DNA from: Bagarius yarrelli
Lineage: Eukaryota > Chordata > Actinopteri > Siluriformes > Sisoridae
Direction of reading: 5' to 3'
NCBI GenBank assembly: GCA_005784505.1
Contig: VCAZ01000032.1
Coordinates: 3,123,611-3,187,610, forward strand
Length of the DNA: 64,000 bases
Below the pieces are notes generated by a model. That model was given only the letters and a program-made list of their open reading frames with translations. It was not told the DNA's origin and did no database searches. Positions 34,701 through 46,047 of this stretch are shown piece after piece. Made by a program: the position numbers and the translations under genes. Position 1 is the first letter of the stretch; every line of letters begins with the position of its first letter.

Positions 34701-35115
34701 CATCTAAAACTGACACACATACTTGTTTATTCCATGTTTATAGCACCGCATAAATACAGATAAACCTTCTGTTTATTCACGGTCCATTTAAAGCTGTTTT
34801 TACACACTAATTTCAATTCTGCTACCACTTTATTCGGACTCCATTTGCACACCAGAGCTGGTCGGCAATATTTTATTTTATGTATCTGTCTGGTGTGGTT
34901 CTATATTGATTATTGCACGCTTTGTCTTATATTGTTTGCACACTATGCACTTTATGTGGACTAGGACAATTTATTCTCTATTTATAGCCTAAACTCTGTG
35001 TTGTTCTTTGTTTAATGTAGCTCTTTGTTGTTTTGTGTGGTATCAACGTTGTTTTATTTCCCTGTGAACTGCATCTGCTATTTATGGTATAAATGTCATT
35101 AAAAGCTTCTCTACT
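34701..35115 (+). mobile_element. L2-clade LINE 3' UTR, continuing after the insertion
   Basis: 'ctaaaactgacacacatact', 'gcacactatgcactttatgt' and a T-rich stretch with 'ctatttatag' look like the 3' UTR of the LINE whose coding end is at 34,105-34,241. Assignment rests on position and resemblance to the 12,080-12,300 tail. Confidence 0.5.
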
Positions 35116-36480
35116 TGTTGATCGCTTGATGAAACAAGAGGTTATAATAAAGGGCAGTTGCTAAATGCTATTAAACATATAAAAATTGAAAAATTAGCTT
35201 AGCTGTAAATATTCGTCATTTGATTGGCTTCGCTTACGTTGAATTTATTCGCTTTTTTTTTTTAAACATTTGTGTAAGTACCATACCGATCTGGCCAAGA
35301 AAGTTTAACTTCAACAAGTGGCTCCGAAATTCGATATATCATTCCAATTTTACAATTCATACACATCTAATAGAAATGTTTATACAAACACTGACAAAAA
35401 AATATGATTTTTAATTATTACCTTATGTTTAAAGTTTTTACAAATGTAAAAATTTAATACAGAATCTTTGAATTTTGTTGTAAAACAATAAAACTTAAGC
35501 TGTTAGCATTTCGATTATTTTAGCTAGCTTGTTAGCACTTGCCGTCTCTGTTGAGACGAAGGGCTAAACTCATGTGCTAGCACTCGCCCACTACAGTACG
35601 GCAGCGCTACTGTCAGCAACTCAAAGCTAAAATGGATGTATATGGAGAAAAAATGGAAATAAAGTCGGGAAAGTGTGGTGGATTCCTGGAAGAGAAAGTG
35701 GATTCCAGGTCCAAATACTGCCATGCCCCATTCCACAGTTGTAAATTAATCATGAGCTTATAAGACAATTGACACTCAGTAAAAGCCAACTGAAGTGTTG
35801 GCTCACTGGTTAACTAGTTTTATTCCCAGCTCCATCTCTACATCTACAATGTAGCATATAATCTAAGACCACACCCAAAACTCAATCCAAAACTAAATCC
35901 AAGGAAAAATCTCTCTGCAAAATATGACCCAATGATTATATACTACTGGCGGATTACGGATGTTATGGTGCATTTGGAGAAGAAGACCAGACAGGATAAT
36001 GATATATCAGGATGTTTCCTGCCAAAACCTGGTTGCCTCTGCCAGGAGGTTGGTGGATTCAGATCTCAGTTTACAGCCGAAATAGATTCTGGAACATTAC
36101 CATAGTAGAATAGGTCTCGTTCACGATGAGTGCCAATGATCAGCCTACTGCAATGTATGTCATTTAAATACATTCAAAAACTAGTAATTTCTCACGTTTC
36201 TCAAGAAGGTTCAAATAGTACCTGTCGTTTAGGTGTAATTTACCACCAGTGCAGAAAAACATATCATTTTCATCAAAACAAAGTTCTTAGCGAGTCTAAA
36301 GCTACAAAAGCAAGGCGTGGTATTGATTGGGTTAGAGAAACATCTATAATAAAAGTGAAAAGGTTGCTCTTTATGATGCGTGAAGGAGGCCGGCTTGGGT
36401 CGGCTGCCTGCAAAGTCTGTTAATAATGCGGAGGAAATGAATTAACATTAATATCCGAGGGGATAATTTATATCTGTGCC
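35116..36480. other. Intergenic, no recognised gene
   Basis: AT-rich. Frames of 64 (35,220), 70 (35,524, minus) and 97 codons (36,130-36,423) have no recognisable motif. Confidence 0.45.
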
Positions 36481-36492
36481 TTAATAGAGTAC

Positions 36493-36494
36493 TT

Positions 36495-36525
<31 letters not shown>

Positions 36526-36720
36526 GCTACTTTATGTAATGACACTGGAGCTAGTGTGTGTAGACTTTTTAGTGTGTTAGAGACAAGGATTTATAGCCGT
36601 CAGTTCAGATGGCTTTCAGGCACATAGTTTCCTCTACACACAAACTAAGTGAAGACTAACTTTCACTCTTTCTCTCTCTCTATCTCTCTTTTTCTCTTTT
36701 TGATTAAGGATTTTTTTTTT
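36493..36720. repeat. CT-rich microsatellites
   Basis: (CT)n at 36,493-36,525 and a second CT/T-rich run at 36,668-36,720. Confidence 0.85.
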
Positions 36721-36732
36721 TGATTAAACTGT

Positions 36733-36905
36733 GTTCCAGCGTAACAATACCCCTGCGCACAAAACCTCTGAGCTCAATGAAGACATGGTGTGTTCTGATT
36801 AGCGTGGAAGAACATGAGTATCCTGCAAAGAGGCACTATTTTGGGATGAACTGGAACCCCAAATGCACCCAAGACCTCCGTCCGATCTTACTATTAGTAT
36901 TGTGG
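36733..36905 (+). mobile_element. Tc1-type MITE, internal part
   Basis: 'caatacccctgcgcacaaaa', 'aatgaagacatggtgtgttc', 'gcgtggaagaacatgagtat' and 'tgggatgaactggaacccca' match the transposase-derived segment of the Tc1 MITE also seen at 27,850 and 44,380. Termini absent. Confidence 0.8.
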
Positions 36906-37799
36906 CTATAGTTATAGTAGTTTTTTTTCCGCTAGTGCCACTTTTTCCGCTAGTGCCTAGCCACTTAGCCAGACGTAGCCTGTGACACATCTTTGACACA
37001 TCCTATTATTAACCCCGTAAACACTCTCCGTCCCTGTGTGTGAGGATCTACATACGTTATGCATGCGCTTATTTTAGTCTAAAGCTGGTAATTCTCAGTC
37101 TGCACTCATAGATCTTCTTATCGATCCTCATTAAAGCTGAAGGCTCGTGTTAATAGACCCTGTCCACTATTTTAGCTGCTGTAAACTTCCCTCTCCAGCT
37201 TCATAAAGCCGGGATAGTTTTTTGGTTAGTCTCCTGCTTCTATTTTAAGCTTGGCTATTAGTCAGTTTTATTGCTACTCCAGCCATAAATACACATCCCA
37301 CACACACACAGCTGTCTAAAGATCTTCCTGTTAACCCTCAGAAGCAGTAAATCTTATTGTGTATTTTTTTCTTCTTCTTCCAAAACCTCTTCGTATTCGT
37401 CTAGCAACTTTTTTTTCCATGTCAGTAATGCATTTCGAACAATATTTCTTCATTGTATATATTTATTAACAGCAGCGTCAAATCACAGGACTTGTATTCT
37501 GTATTCGGTGAAAATGCTGACATATTGAAACGCATGCCTGAGTGACGTTCTATAACTCAGTGTGAAAAATTATAATTAAAATCAAGGTAAAATAACTGCT
37601 ATAAATTAAAAAGGTTATAATTCATTTCCTCCACTGTGGCTATTGAACTCTTCTTTCTTTCCCTCCGAGGCAAAACCTGGTGTTCCTTCTGTTTTATTGT
37701 GTACCGTGTGGATCATTGAGTGCCCTTGTCGTGTCTCAGTGCACAGTGATGGTGAAGCTCATATGAAGCTCAATAAAGCTCACATAGAAGTAGTCACTT

Positions 37800-38060
37800 T
37801 ATGATCTGAGAATATTTTTTAAACATTCTGTTTCGGTAATGTGATTTGAAACTTTCCAAAACGTGAAAATGTCATTTTTTTAACGTTTATAGAACATTAT
37901 TTTATGGTTATTGTATTGTGTTGTTTTGAACGTTCATCAAGAACAAATAATGTAATAAGGACGTTTAGGGCGCATTGCTCTTAGAATGTTTTTTTTCTCA
38001 AAAAAACATTTTGTGCTAACATTTAGACAAATGTGATTTTAGTAATGACCTTTTTTATCC
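37800..38060. repeat. AACGTT/AACATT-rich dispersed repeat, copy 1
   Basis: 'ttgaaactttccaaaacgtg', 'aaaatgtcattttttt', 'aacgtttatagaacattatt' and 'gttttgaacgttcatcaag' align with 46,625-46,880. Short palindromic AACGTT words recur throughout. Confidence 0.55.
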
Positions 38061-38679
38061 TGGTTAAATAAATCTACTAATAAATAATATATAAAAATGT
38101 TTTTTATCAAAAGAAGCTAAAAACATGATTTGTTGCGAGACATCTTAAAGATCCACATTGCCCCCGCCTCTAACCCCAACCCCTCCCCCTTTTTTGCACA
38201 TGACCTCATTTACACAATCTTTTTGTTTTATTTACCAGACCCACATTTAGTGCAATTATAACCAAACCTTAAAGCATTAAAAGTTTGGTTAAAATTAACT
38301 AATGTGCTTGTGAAACTTAACGACCTGTTATAAAACCTGTATATAGTGTTATGCCAGGCCACTTTTTATTGGTCCAATCTACAATAATTCTTTAGAGATG
38401 TGTTTCTGGGACAATAAAAACTAACAAACAAAAACACATCTACCTGTCTGTCTGTTTGTCTGTATGTATATCTGTCTATCCATTTAAAAATAAGAAAAAT
38501 AAATAATCAATAAATATGTGCAGCTAATAAATCGGTTAATTAGCAGATTTAATTTTAGCCAGTGGTGCGATACAAACTGGAACTAATTTTAATGACTGAT
38601 AAACTTTACTCAGTTTTCTTACATGGAAAACTGACATGATTTTTTTTTTATATAATTACATTTATTGATTGACAGCAAA

Positions 38680-38830
38680 CACAACTAAACGATTTTCAGC
38701 ACTGATACATTGATTGTTACAAACAATTTTCTACAAGATGGTGCCTTATCTATTGGTGGATTTGATATTACAAAACCGATATCTGATAATAAAAATGTCG
38801 CAAATATCGGGGGGAAAAAAATAGTGGTAC
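38680..38830 (+). repeat. Dispersed 'TGGATCCGATATTACAAAA' repeat, copy 5
   Basis: 'caagatggtgccttatctat' then 'tggtggatttgatattacaa' and 'aaccgatatctgataataaa'. Nearly identical to copy 6 at 53,630 across the core. Confidence 0.65.
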
Positions 38831-39094
38831 TTAAACACGGCTACGATATGTTATAACCAGAGAGAATTTATTGGTTACACAATTCATCATAAAGCACCCG
38901 GCACCAAATGAGAATTACTTTTCTATCAGGTTTGGTTTTTTAAGCTACGCAAATCATCATATCAGATAGATAATCAAACACACTCTGTCACCATGAATAA
39001 TGTAGCTTCAACTGATCTAATGTGAAGTGAAAAAAAAACAGCTACCAATCTTCACTTCTTACAAGAAAAACTCACTCATTATCACTACATCCCT

Positions 39095-39400
39095 GTTGGC
39101 CCTCTGGCAGCTTGAGTTTTTTGTGAGTGTGTGTGATGTCTGTAATTATCTCTGGAATCAGTTATTTCAGCACTGGTGTGTGTAATCAGCCTAACAATCC
39201 ACCACACTTTGGAGACAAGCGACATACGAGTACACATGCATGCTGTCAGGCCTTGGCCCAATTAGCTGCATCAGATCAATCAGCGCACTGAAAGAAGAGA
39301 ACATTTCATTTTCTATCTCTGCTCTTCATTTCCTCTGCATCAATCCTTAATTTCCTCCGATAAATATTTGATGACATTTCTAAAGAACAAACGCCCTTTA
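39095..39400. promoter_or_regulatory. Repeat-free block (candidate conserved non-coding element)
   Basis: Balanced composition with 'gtaattatctctggaatcag', 'gtgtaatcagcctaacaatc' and 'ccaattagctgcatcagatc', all homeodomain-type core words, in a window otherwise packed with repeats. Confidence 0.25.
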
Positions 39401-39624
39401 CCAACAGAAACTCTATATAAAATTCATTTATTTTTTATAAAACTGAAGGTTACCAGGTTGGAACCGAGATAGTAGAGTTAGAATTTGGCACCAATAGCAT
39501 GAAAATCTATGAACCCAACCTGCCCTTCGTCTGCAGACCAGGCTGGTAGAGGCTGTGTAACGATGTGGGGAATATTTTCTTTGCAATTTCTGATACTGTT
39601 AATCAAACAATAATTGATTAAACT

Positions 39625-39735
39625 CAATGTTAAGGTGGAGCTCTGATAGGAGTATTATGGGTTTAAATCCCTCACCACCAAGCTGCCACTGTTGGCAGGG
39701 CACTGTAAGCAAGGCCCTTCCAACTTCCAGCTGTA
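39625..39735 (+). mobile_element. SINE fragment
   Basis: 'tatgggtttaaatccctcac', 'caccaagctgccactgttgg' and 'gtaagcaaggcccttcc' are kept; the head and tail are missing. Confidence 0.7.
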
Positions 39736-39737
39736 AG

Positions 39738-39925
39738 GTTTGTGTTTCATGTTCATGTTTTGAGTTAATCTTTGTTCTGTTAATGTTTTTGTTTACTTCC
39801 TGTCTTGTTCTGTCATGTGATCTTTGTTCCCTATGTGTTCCCGTTACGTGATCCCCTTGTCCATGTGTCTTATTCCCAATACACATTGGTTAGTCTAGTG
39901 TATATATAGCCCTCTTGTTACAATG
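39738..39925 (+). mobile_element. LTR-like fragment related to 24,290-24,800
   Basis: Shares 'catgtgatctttgttcccta', 'gatccccttgtccatgtgt' and a TATA-like 'tgtatatatagccctcttgt' with the longer copy. The poly(A)-signal half is missing. Confidence 0.5.
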
Positions 39926-40544
39926 TGTGTGTTATCAGTGGTAGTCTGGGGCCATGTCCTCCATGAAGGACCTCGTGGACAACTCTTAAATTTATATATC
40001 ATGTATATTAAGATATATATGAGATATGTATATGCACCCACAGGGCACAGACCCTACTAAACACAACAATTCACAACATTAGTGAGAAAAACAATCACCC
40101 AGTCTATTTCATAAAAAAGATAGCTCTGTACAGTGTTCCATTTAAGCTGCACAGACTAATCGAAGGTCACACAGAGCGTCATTTTATACCGCACACACAA
40201 AAAACGATAAAGAGGAGCGCTGCAGACATTTTCTGAAATGCTAACCTGGACACTAAAAAGTGAGATGTTCACTGAACTTGTACAGCTGATTGACAATTGC
40301 GAGACGTTCCAAGCATCTAATGCAGATTGTTAATGCGGTTTCAGTCTGATGAATCGAGACAAATTCATGCAATCGACTTCAAACCACCCACTCGAATAAG
40401 CTGATGAGAATGAATCTACACAAGCAGAGGTCCCCTTAAATGTGGACAAAATCTACAACCACCGAAAAGGGGACAAGGAAAGATAAGAGAGGTTTTAAGG
40501 TAACCTAAACAGTAACGCCACAACTAAGGTTGAAGAATAGTTTA

Positions 40545-41000
40545 TTGCAGGGAGTGTTAGGAAATGGGTATGATAAGGATAAAGGGGCAAGGGGGTTAGA
40601 CTGAGAATTAAGGAATGGGGAATAGGATGAGGATGAAGGGGCAGGGGGGGTTAGGCTAAGGATGAAGGAATGGGGAATAGGATAAGTATGAAGGGTTGGA
40701 TGGTTGGAATGAGGATAAAGGAATGGGGAGTAGGATGAGGATGTAGAGGTGGATAATCAGGATGAGGATAAGGGAATGGGGATAGGATGAGCATAGAAGG
40801 GTGGATAGTTAGGCTGAGGGTAAAGGAATGGGGAATAGGATGAGGATGAAGAGGTGGATGATCAGGATGAGGATAAAGGAATAGAGAATAGGATGAGGAT
40901 GAAAGGGTAGAGGGTTAGATAAGGATGAAGGAATAGGGAGTAGTAAAAGGATAAAGGGGTGGAAGGTTAGGCTGAGGATGAGGAAATTTGAAGTAGAAAG
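40545..41000. repeat. 54-bp purine-rich minisatellite, about 8 copies
   Basis: Unit 'aaggaatggggaataggatg' plus 'aggatgaaggggtggatggt' plus 'taggctgaggat', 50-54 bases long, almost purely purine on the plus strand. Older units at both ends diverge. Confidence 0.92.
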
Positions 41001-41159
41001 AGAATGATGGGCGGTGTAAGGATGATTGGGGATCAGGGTCCCTGACGATGGCCCAGAGAGATTCAGGGTGGGGGTATCACTTCGTTATGAGTTTAGGCCA
41101 TGCAATCAGGACTCCCTTATAAGAAAGAGCAGAGAAAGGTTTGAGCTTGACAGAGGTCC

Positions 41160-41335
41160 TCAAGTTTGAATGTAAGTGCAGTACGCTTGAAATGACCAGC
41201 GGCCGATGATATTTATGGTCCCATCAGAGATTCTGCTTCTGGCTGCTAATGTCACTGCCCTGCTGTGAAATTAATGAATTGAGTAACATTTGAAGGACAT
41301 GCCAGAGATGATCAGGATTTGGTAGAGGTGCGGCT
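41160..41335. promoter_or_regulatory. Repeat-free block (candidate conserved non-coding element)
   Basis: Balanced sequence with 'gaaattaatgaattgagt' and 'ggctgctaatgtcactgccc', directly after the minisatellite. Weak candidate only. Confidence 0.2.
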
Positions 41336-42257
41336 TAATTGATATATTGCAATATTTTAATAAAAAAGGACACAGCTAGTTATGCTTGAGCATTCTGTTG
41401 TCCATTAGGTCATCGAAAAAGTCATCAGTAATGTCAAGGCTTTGTTTCAGCATACAACAAAGTAAAACATGATGCTGTGGGAGCTCTGTGTGAGTTCTCA
41501 GCTGGTAAAAATAAAGCCAGATATACATCCACAAGATGAGAGTGTTTAATGCAATAAATCCCGTCTTTACCGATTTAAAGCAAAACAATCAGGTTTAAAC
41601 GTATGATTATGCGGTTCTGTATCTTTCGTTTCACTTGCAAAAATGCAAACATAAACACTAAGCAGACCAGGGGCAAATTTATCATTTAACTTTCTGCTCC
41701 GGACCAAATAAACCAAATGAACCGAACTACAAGTGTAAACACATCTTAAGTCATTTCCACAATCTTCACCATGATCATTTTAATGATACTAATATTTCTC
41801 ACAGCTTCCCCCCGGTTCAATTTATTTTATTTCAGTCATACTGGGTGAAAATCTAATCAATAAAATCCCTCCATGGGTGGTAATTTCGGGGGTAAAAATA
41901 ACATTACTTTCAATGAAGGCAAAAAAAACTGTTTATAGAGTGTTTTATTTTTAAACGATGATTAGCCGAACATAAGGAGCATAAACACAAGGAAAGCTGC
42001 TGGATGGCGGATGATATATTTCCTGACTTCGCTCTCCGTCTGTCAAAGGAGATAAGGAACTTCCCCTTTAGCTCATCTCTATCTGCTTTTTTTTATTTCC
42101 AATGTCTCCAGAACTGAGCACGGACTAATGTGGCAGAAAAGGCGGTGAAGATGAAAGAGCTTCACTGTGAGTTCTGTGCTGCAGTAACATCTTTAAGCAA
42201 CACGCAAGATTATTGGATTCAGGGAACCTTCAAGCCTCCGACAGGAAATCTAAAATT

Positions 42258-42430
42258 AAAGGGAAAGTGGTAGTGCAGTGGTTAAGGTGTTGGACTGCTA
42301 ATTGGAAGATCGGGGTTCGATCCCAGCAATTTGCCGCTGCTGGGCCCCTGAGCAAGGCCCTTAACCCCTAATTGCTGAGTTGTTAAAGAGATAAATGTTA
42401 GTCACGCTGGATAATGGTGTCTGAACCATG
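42258..42430 (+). mobile_element. tRNA-head SINE
   Basis: Head 'gtggtagtgcagtggttaag', B box 'cggggttcgatcccagca', body 'gctgggcccctgagcaaggc', tail 'tagtcacgctggataatggt'. A short deletion lies after the B box. Confidence 0.9.
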
Positions 42431-42451
42431 AATCAAAAATAAGAATAGAAT

Positions 42452-42600
42452 TATGGGGTAAGTGACAGTTCAGTGGAACAGCTGATCTGAAAGTCGTGGG
42501 TTCAATACCCAAAGCCACCAAGCTGCCGCTGATAAGCTGTCAAGCAGGACCCGTGACGGCTGAACTGTATGAAAGAGACAAATGTACGCCAGTACCATGA
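42452..42600 (+). mobile_element. Variant SINE subfamily, copy 1
   Basis: 'gaattatggggtaagtgaca', 'gtgggttcaatacccaaagc', 'gataagctgtcaagcaggac' and a 3' end 'gtaccatgaaaacc' that differs from the L2-type tail. A sister copy lies at 43,785-43,976. Confidence 0.7.
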
Positions 42601-42604
42601 AAAC

Positions 42605-42690
42605 CATTGCATTTATTTCATTAAATCATGGTTAAAGGCTTCGCCCAAGTGGTCCTGGGAATTGATCCTACAACGTTCTAGCAGTCCAAT
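42605..42690 (-). mobile_element. SINE fragment, reverse orientation
   Basis: Reversed: 'tattggactgctagaacgtt', 'gtaggatcaattcccaggac'. It directly follows the variant SINE. Confidence 0.5.
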
Positions 42691-43205
42691 ATTGACCTGA
42701 GAAAAGCTTATTTAATATCGGTTCCGTAAATAGACTATTGCTCACATTGGCATTCTAATAATCAGCATCGATATGAAAAAAAAAATCGATAGCAGACGAT
42801 CTCTAATGATACATAACATAAAGTCACAGACAGGAAGTAGTAGTTTTTAAAGCACCAGCATGACCTTATACCCATGTAGTAAATCTATTTGATGATCGGA
42901 TGAGTTTAATACCTGCAAGTCTGGAAATGATCCTTCGTGTACACAAGCTTTTTTTTTCATGTTTGTTTAACCGTCTTCTCTTTCTCTGACATCCTTCCTT
43001 TATGGATTTCGTCCGCACCTTGCGGGGATTTATTGTGTACTCTCGACAAGCATTAAAGCTCCTTCAGTAAGCATCAAAGCATCTCCTGTAAGGAAAAAAA
43101 ACATTCTGTTACATATTTACTCACACTGTTTTCCATCCTCCAGCTTTGTTTTGGCTTTGGGCGCTTCTTCATACATTTATAGCCAGCGTGTAAAGGTGAC
43201 ACACT

Positions 43206-43231
43206 CTTTTTTTTTTTTTTTTTTTTTTTTT
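43206..43231. repeat. Poly(T) run of 26
   Basis: Homopolymer on the plus strand; could be the poly(A) tail of a lost reverse-oriented retrocopy, but no flanking body is recognised. Confidence 0.9.
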
Positions 43232-43489
43232 ATTGCTGTGTTGTGAGCTGCTCGAGGATCATCAGAAAGCTCTGTGAAGCTGCGCAGAATCTCTGTGATG
43301 ATGAAACGCTGGAGAGGAGCTGGAGGCATCCTTAGGGAATTAGGTACTTTTTATTTTGAAAAAAAAATTGTAGTCTGTTTTTGTTTTTTTTTTAATTCTT
43401 TGTATGCAGTTTTTAAACAAATTAACGAATGATAAAATTAATTTCCAGCAACCCCAGATAAACACTTATATTTACACTCCCCCCTTTAT

Positions 43490-43678
43490 TACATTTTTGG
43501 CATTTAACAGGCAGCCTTATTCAGAACAACTTACCCTAAACGTTAACTCAGTTTTTGTGAGTTAATGACCAAATGACCAGATGTTGATGAGAATTTGCTC
43601 AGCAGCCCAGCAGAGGCAGCATGGGTGTGCTGGAAATTGAACCTATGATATATATATCCTATTAGCAGTCTAAGGGGC
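43490..43678 (-). mobile_element. SINE, reverse orientation, degraded
   Basis: The tail 'acatttttggcatttaacag' and 'ttattcagaacaacttaccc' at the low end, 'ctcagcagcccagcagaggc' in the middle, and 'ggaaattgaacctatgatat' (B box, reversed) at the high end. Confidence 0.75.
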
Positions 43679-43784
43679 AGTTCATATTTTACACCTTTTG
43701 CACACCATTTTTATTATTGTTGTAGAATACATATCTCAAATTCTACAAATGAACCGCAGATCATGTGACAGGAACGAATAGAAT

Positions 43785-43976
43785 TATGGGGTAAGTGAAA
43801 GTTTGGTGGTTGGTTGAAGTGTTTGAAGATGTGGTGGACAGATGATCTGAAGGTTGTGGGTTCAATACCCAAAGCCACAAAGATGCTACCGATAAGCTGT
43901 CAAGCAGGGGCCCTAACCCGTGACTGCTAAGCTGTATGAATGAGACAAATGTATGTCAGTCAGTACCATGAAAACC
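43785..43976 (+). mobile_element. Variant SINE subfamily, copy 2
   Basis: Shares with 42,452-42,600 'gaattatggggtaagtga', 'gtgggttcaatacccaaagc', 'gataagctgtcaagcagg' and 'cagtaccatgaaaacc'. It is longer by about 35 bases in the head. Confidence 0.7.
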
Positions 43977-44379
43977 GTATGTGACCACAAAGATAGAATT
44001 CCATATTTAGCTTCCGGAATTTTTAATTGATAAAAAATAAGGAACCAATCGACTTCCTCCCCTTTTACGTTACACTAAAACCTCAGCAGTAAAATGGACC
44101 AGCAGCTCATCATTGTATCTTTTCTTCGTAAACAAATTTTGTAGCAGAGTCACAGCAAGGGTGGAAATCCATTGCTGAAATTTCTTTGTTGTAATAAAAA
44201 GCATTGCTTAGCAACGACATATGCCTCCGGACCTCAAGCGACCGAGAGCTTTGAAAAGAAAGAGAAAGTGGCCCCTAACACATTATCCACTCAAGCCACC
44301 ATTATTGTTACTTAAAAATAACGTACTTTATTAATTACATTAATGAATGAATGAATTTACTGTTGGGATTTATTCGTTT

Positions 44380-44682
44380 AGACACAACAGTATTAGTGAG
44401 ATCAAATACTAATATCAGGTGAGGAGGTCCTGTGTTCAGTTGGGGTTCCAGTTGATCCCACAATGGGGTTGAGTCACTCGAGTTCTTTCAGTCCAACCAG
44501 AACACAGCATGTCTTTATGGAGCTCAGGGGTTTTGTGCACAGGAATATTGTCCGGCTGGAACAGGGTTTAAGTCTCAGAGTTCCGGTGAAGAGGAATGAC
44601 ATGACATAACATACAAAGACATTCTGGAGAACCTTGTGATTTATGCTGGTGAGGTGTCCGCATACTTTTGGGCAAATAGTGT
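44380..44682 (-). mobile_element. Tc1-type MITE, one terminus present
   Basis: In reverse it begins 'acactatttgcccaaaagta' plus 'tgcggacacctc', the Tc1-like TIR, and continues with 'ttctccagaatgtctttgta', 'gtgcacaaaacccctgagct', 'aagacatgctgtgttctggt' and 'gggatcaactggaaccccaa'. The far TIR is lost past 44,380. The minus-strand 60-codon frame at its edge is incidental. Confidence 0.82.
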
Positions 44683-44939
44683 CGGTTTATATAGCAAGGC
44701 TTTCTGGGCAGAAAGAACAAAAGAATATAATGCCAGAAAGGTGCAAGCAATTAAGCTCCAGACCAGTGTTTAATTCTGTGTGAAACAAGAGCACCATCTA
44801 TGGGTAGAAATCCGCAATAACACAATTGTACAGCTGTGCGTTGCTAATTAGATCAGTTTGACAAGCAGAAGTGGATGAGTTTCATTCCGATCAGGTTTCT
44901 CTATCATCACCTTTAGCCTTTTGTTTATTAGGAATGAAC

Positions 44940-45700
44940 ATAAATACAAATTTAAATTAAAATACACATTTTATAAATTATTTTTTAATTAAATTAAATT
45001 TAACAAAATAGTCTGTTTAGTTGAACAGACATTGTTCCAATTTAACTCTTTTAGCTTAATTTTTTTTTAAATTAGAAATAAAACAATATTTTAATCTGGC
45101 CCATTATTTTAGGAGTAACATTTTTTTAATGCTATCAAAATAATAGTTTAGTTTAATTGCTGAAGAATTATAAAAATAGTAACTCTAAACTTAGATTTGG
45201 ATGCTGTGTAGCTTTTAATTTAGTGCGTCATAAAAGTAAAAATAAAAAAAACACTAAAATATCTCTACAGTCTTTCTCAATTAATATATATAAATAAAAT
45301 ATACATTTATAGATAAATCATAGATTAGATCATCTTAAATTGCTCCTTTAATGTCATCTGTCTTAGTTACATCATCAGAATCTTAGATAAAATGCAAACT
45401 TCTGCCCACATTACATTTATTGCCCCACATTTTTTGTTTGATTAAAGAGACTTCGAAAAAGGGTTAATAAGTCGTTATACACAGTTTTTTTTTTTTACGA
45501 CAGTAGAAATAAATAGCGATTAAGTAATTAATTAATTTAAAATCAGGCTCCAAAAATAAACTGATGTAAGGTAGACTAAAGTGATGCAGTTACAACCCCA
45601 AACCAGGTGAGGGTGCTAGTGTTTAAAGATAAAGAAAAGTTTTAATAATGACCTAATTTAATTTGAATTTAAACTGTATATTTTTTATTGTGTTCTATCG
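44940..45700. other. AT-rich intergenic stretch, no feature
   Basis: Very A/T-rich, with no open frame or repeat that I recognise. Confidence 0.5.
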
Positions 45701-45708
45701 TATGATGG

Positions 45709-45855
45709 AATGATTGTGGGTTTAAATTCCAGCACCACCAAGCTGCCACTGCTGGGGGCCCCTGAGCAAGGCCCTTAACTGGTCAAATGGTAGAATAAAC
45801 TAAATGTAAAACGCTTTGGATTTAGGATGTCTGCCAAGTGCTAAAAATGTAAATG
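45709..45855 (+). mobile_element. SINE lacking tRNA 5' half
   Basis: 'gattgtgggtttaaattcca', 'caccaagctgccactgctgg', 'cccctgagcaaggcccttaa', tail 'aaaacgctttggatttagga' and terminal 'aaaatgtaaatg'. The next SINE follows without a gap. Confidence 0.88.
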
Positions 45856-46047
45856 GGGAAGTAGTGACTTAGTGGTTAAAGTGGTTAGACCGGGGTTCGA
45901 TTCCCAGCACCACCAAGGGCCCCTGAGCAAGTTTCTTAAACACCTGCCCCCCACACTCCCCCGGCCCATTGGACAGTTGTATAAATGAGACAAATGTAAG
46001 TCGCTCTTGATAAGAGTGTCTGCCAAATGCTGTAAATGTAAATGTAA
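45856..46047 (+). mobile_element. Near full-length SINE, head-to-tail with the previous copy
   Basis: Head 'gggaagtagtgacttagtgg', B box 'cggggttcgattcccagcac', an unusual C-rich body 'cacctgccccccacactccc', tail 'atgtaagtcgctcttgataa' and 'aatgtaaatgtaa'. Confidence 0.9.

Noticed and set aside
36130..36423. 97-codon plus-strand frame
   Set aside because: No domain, no splice consensus, not repeated; length is within chance for AT-rich DNA.
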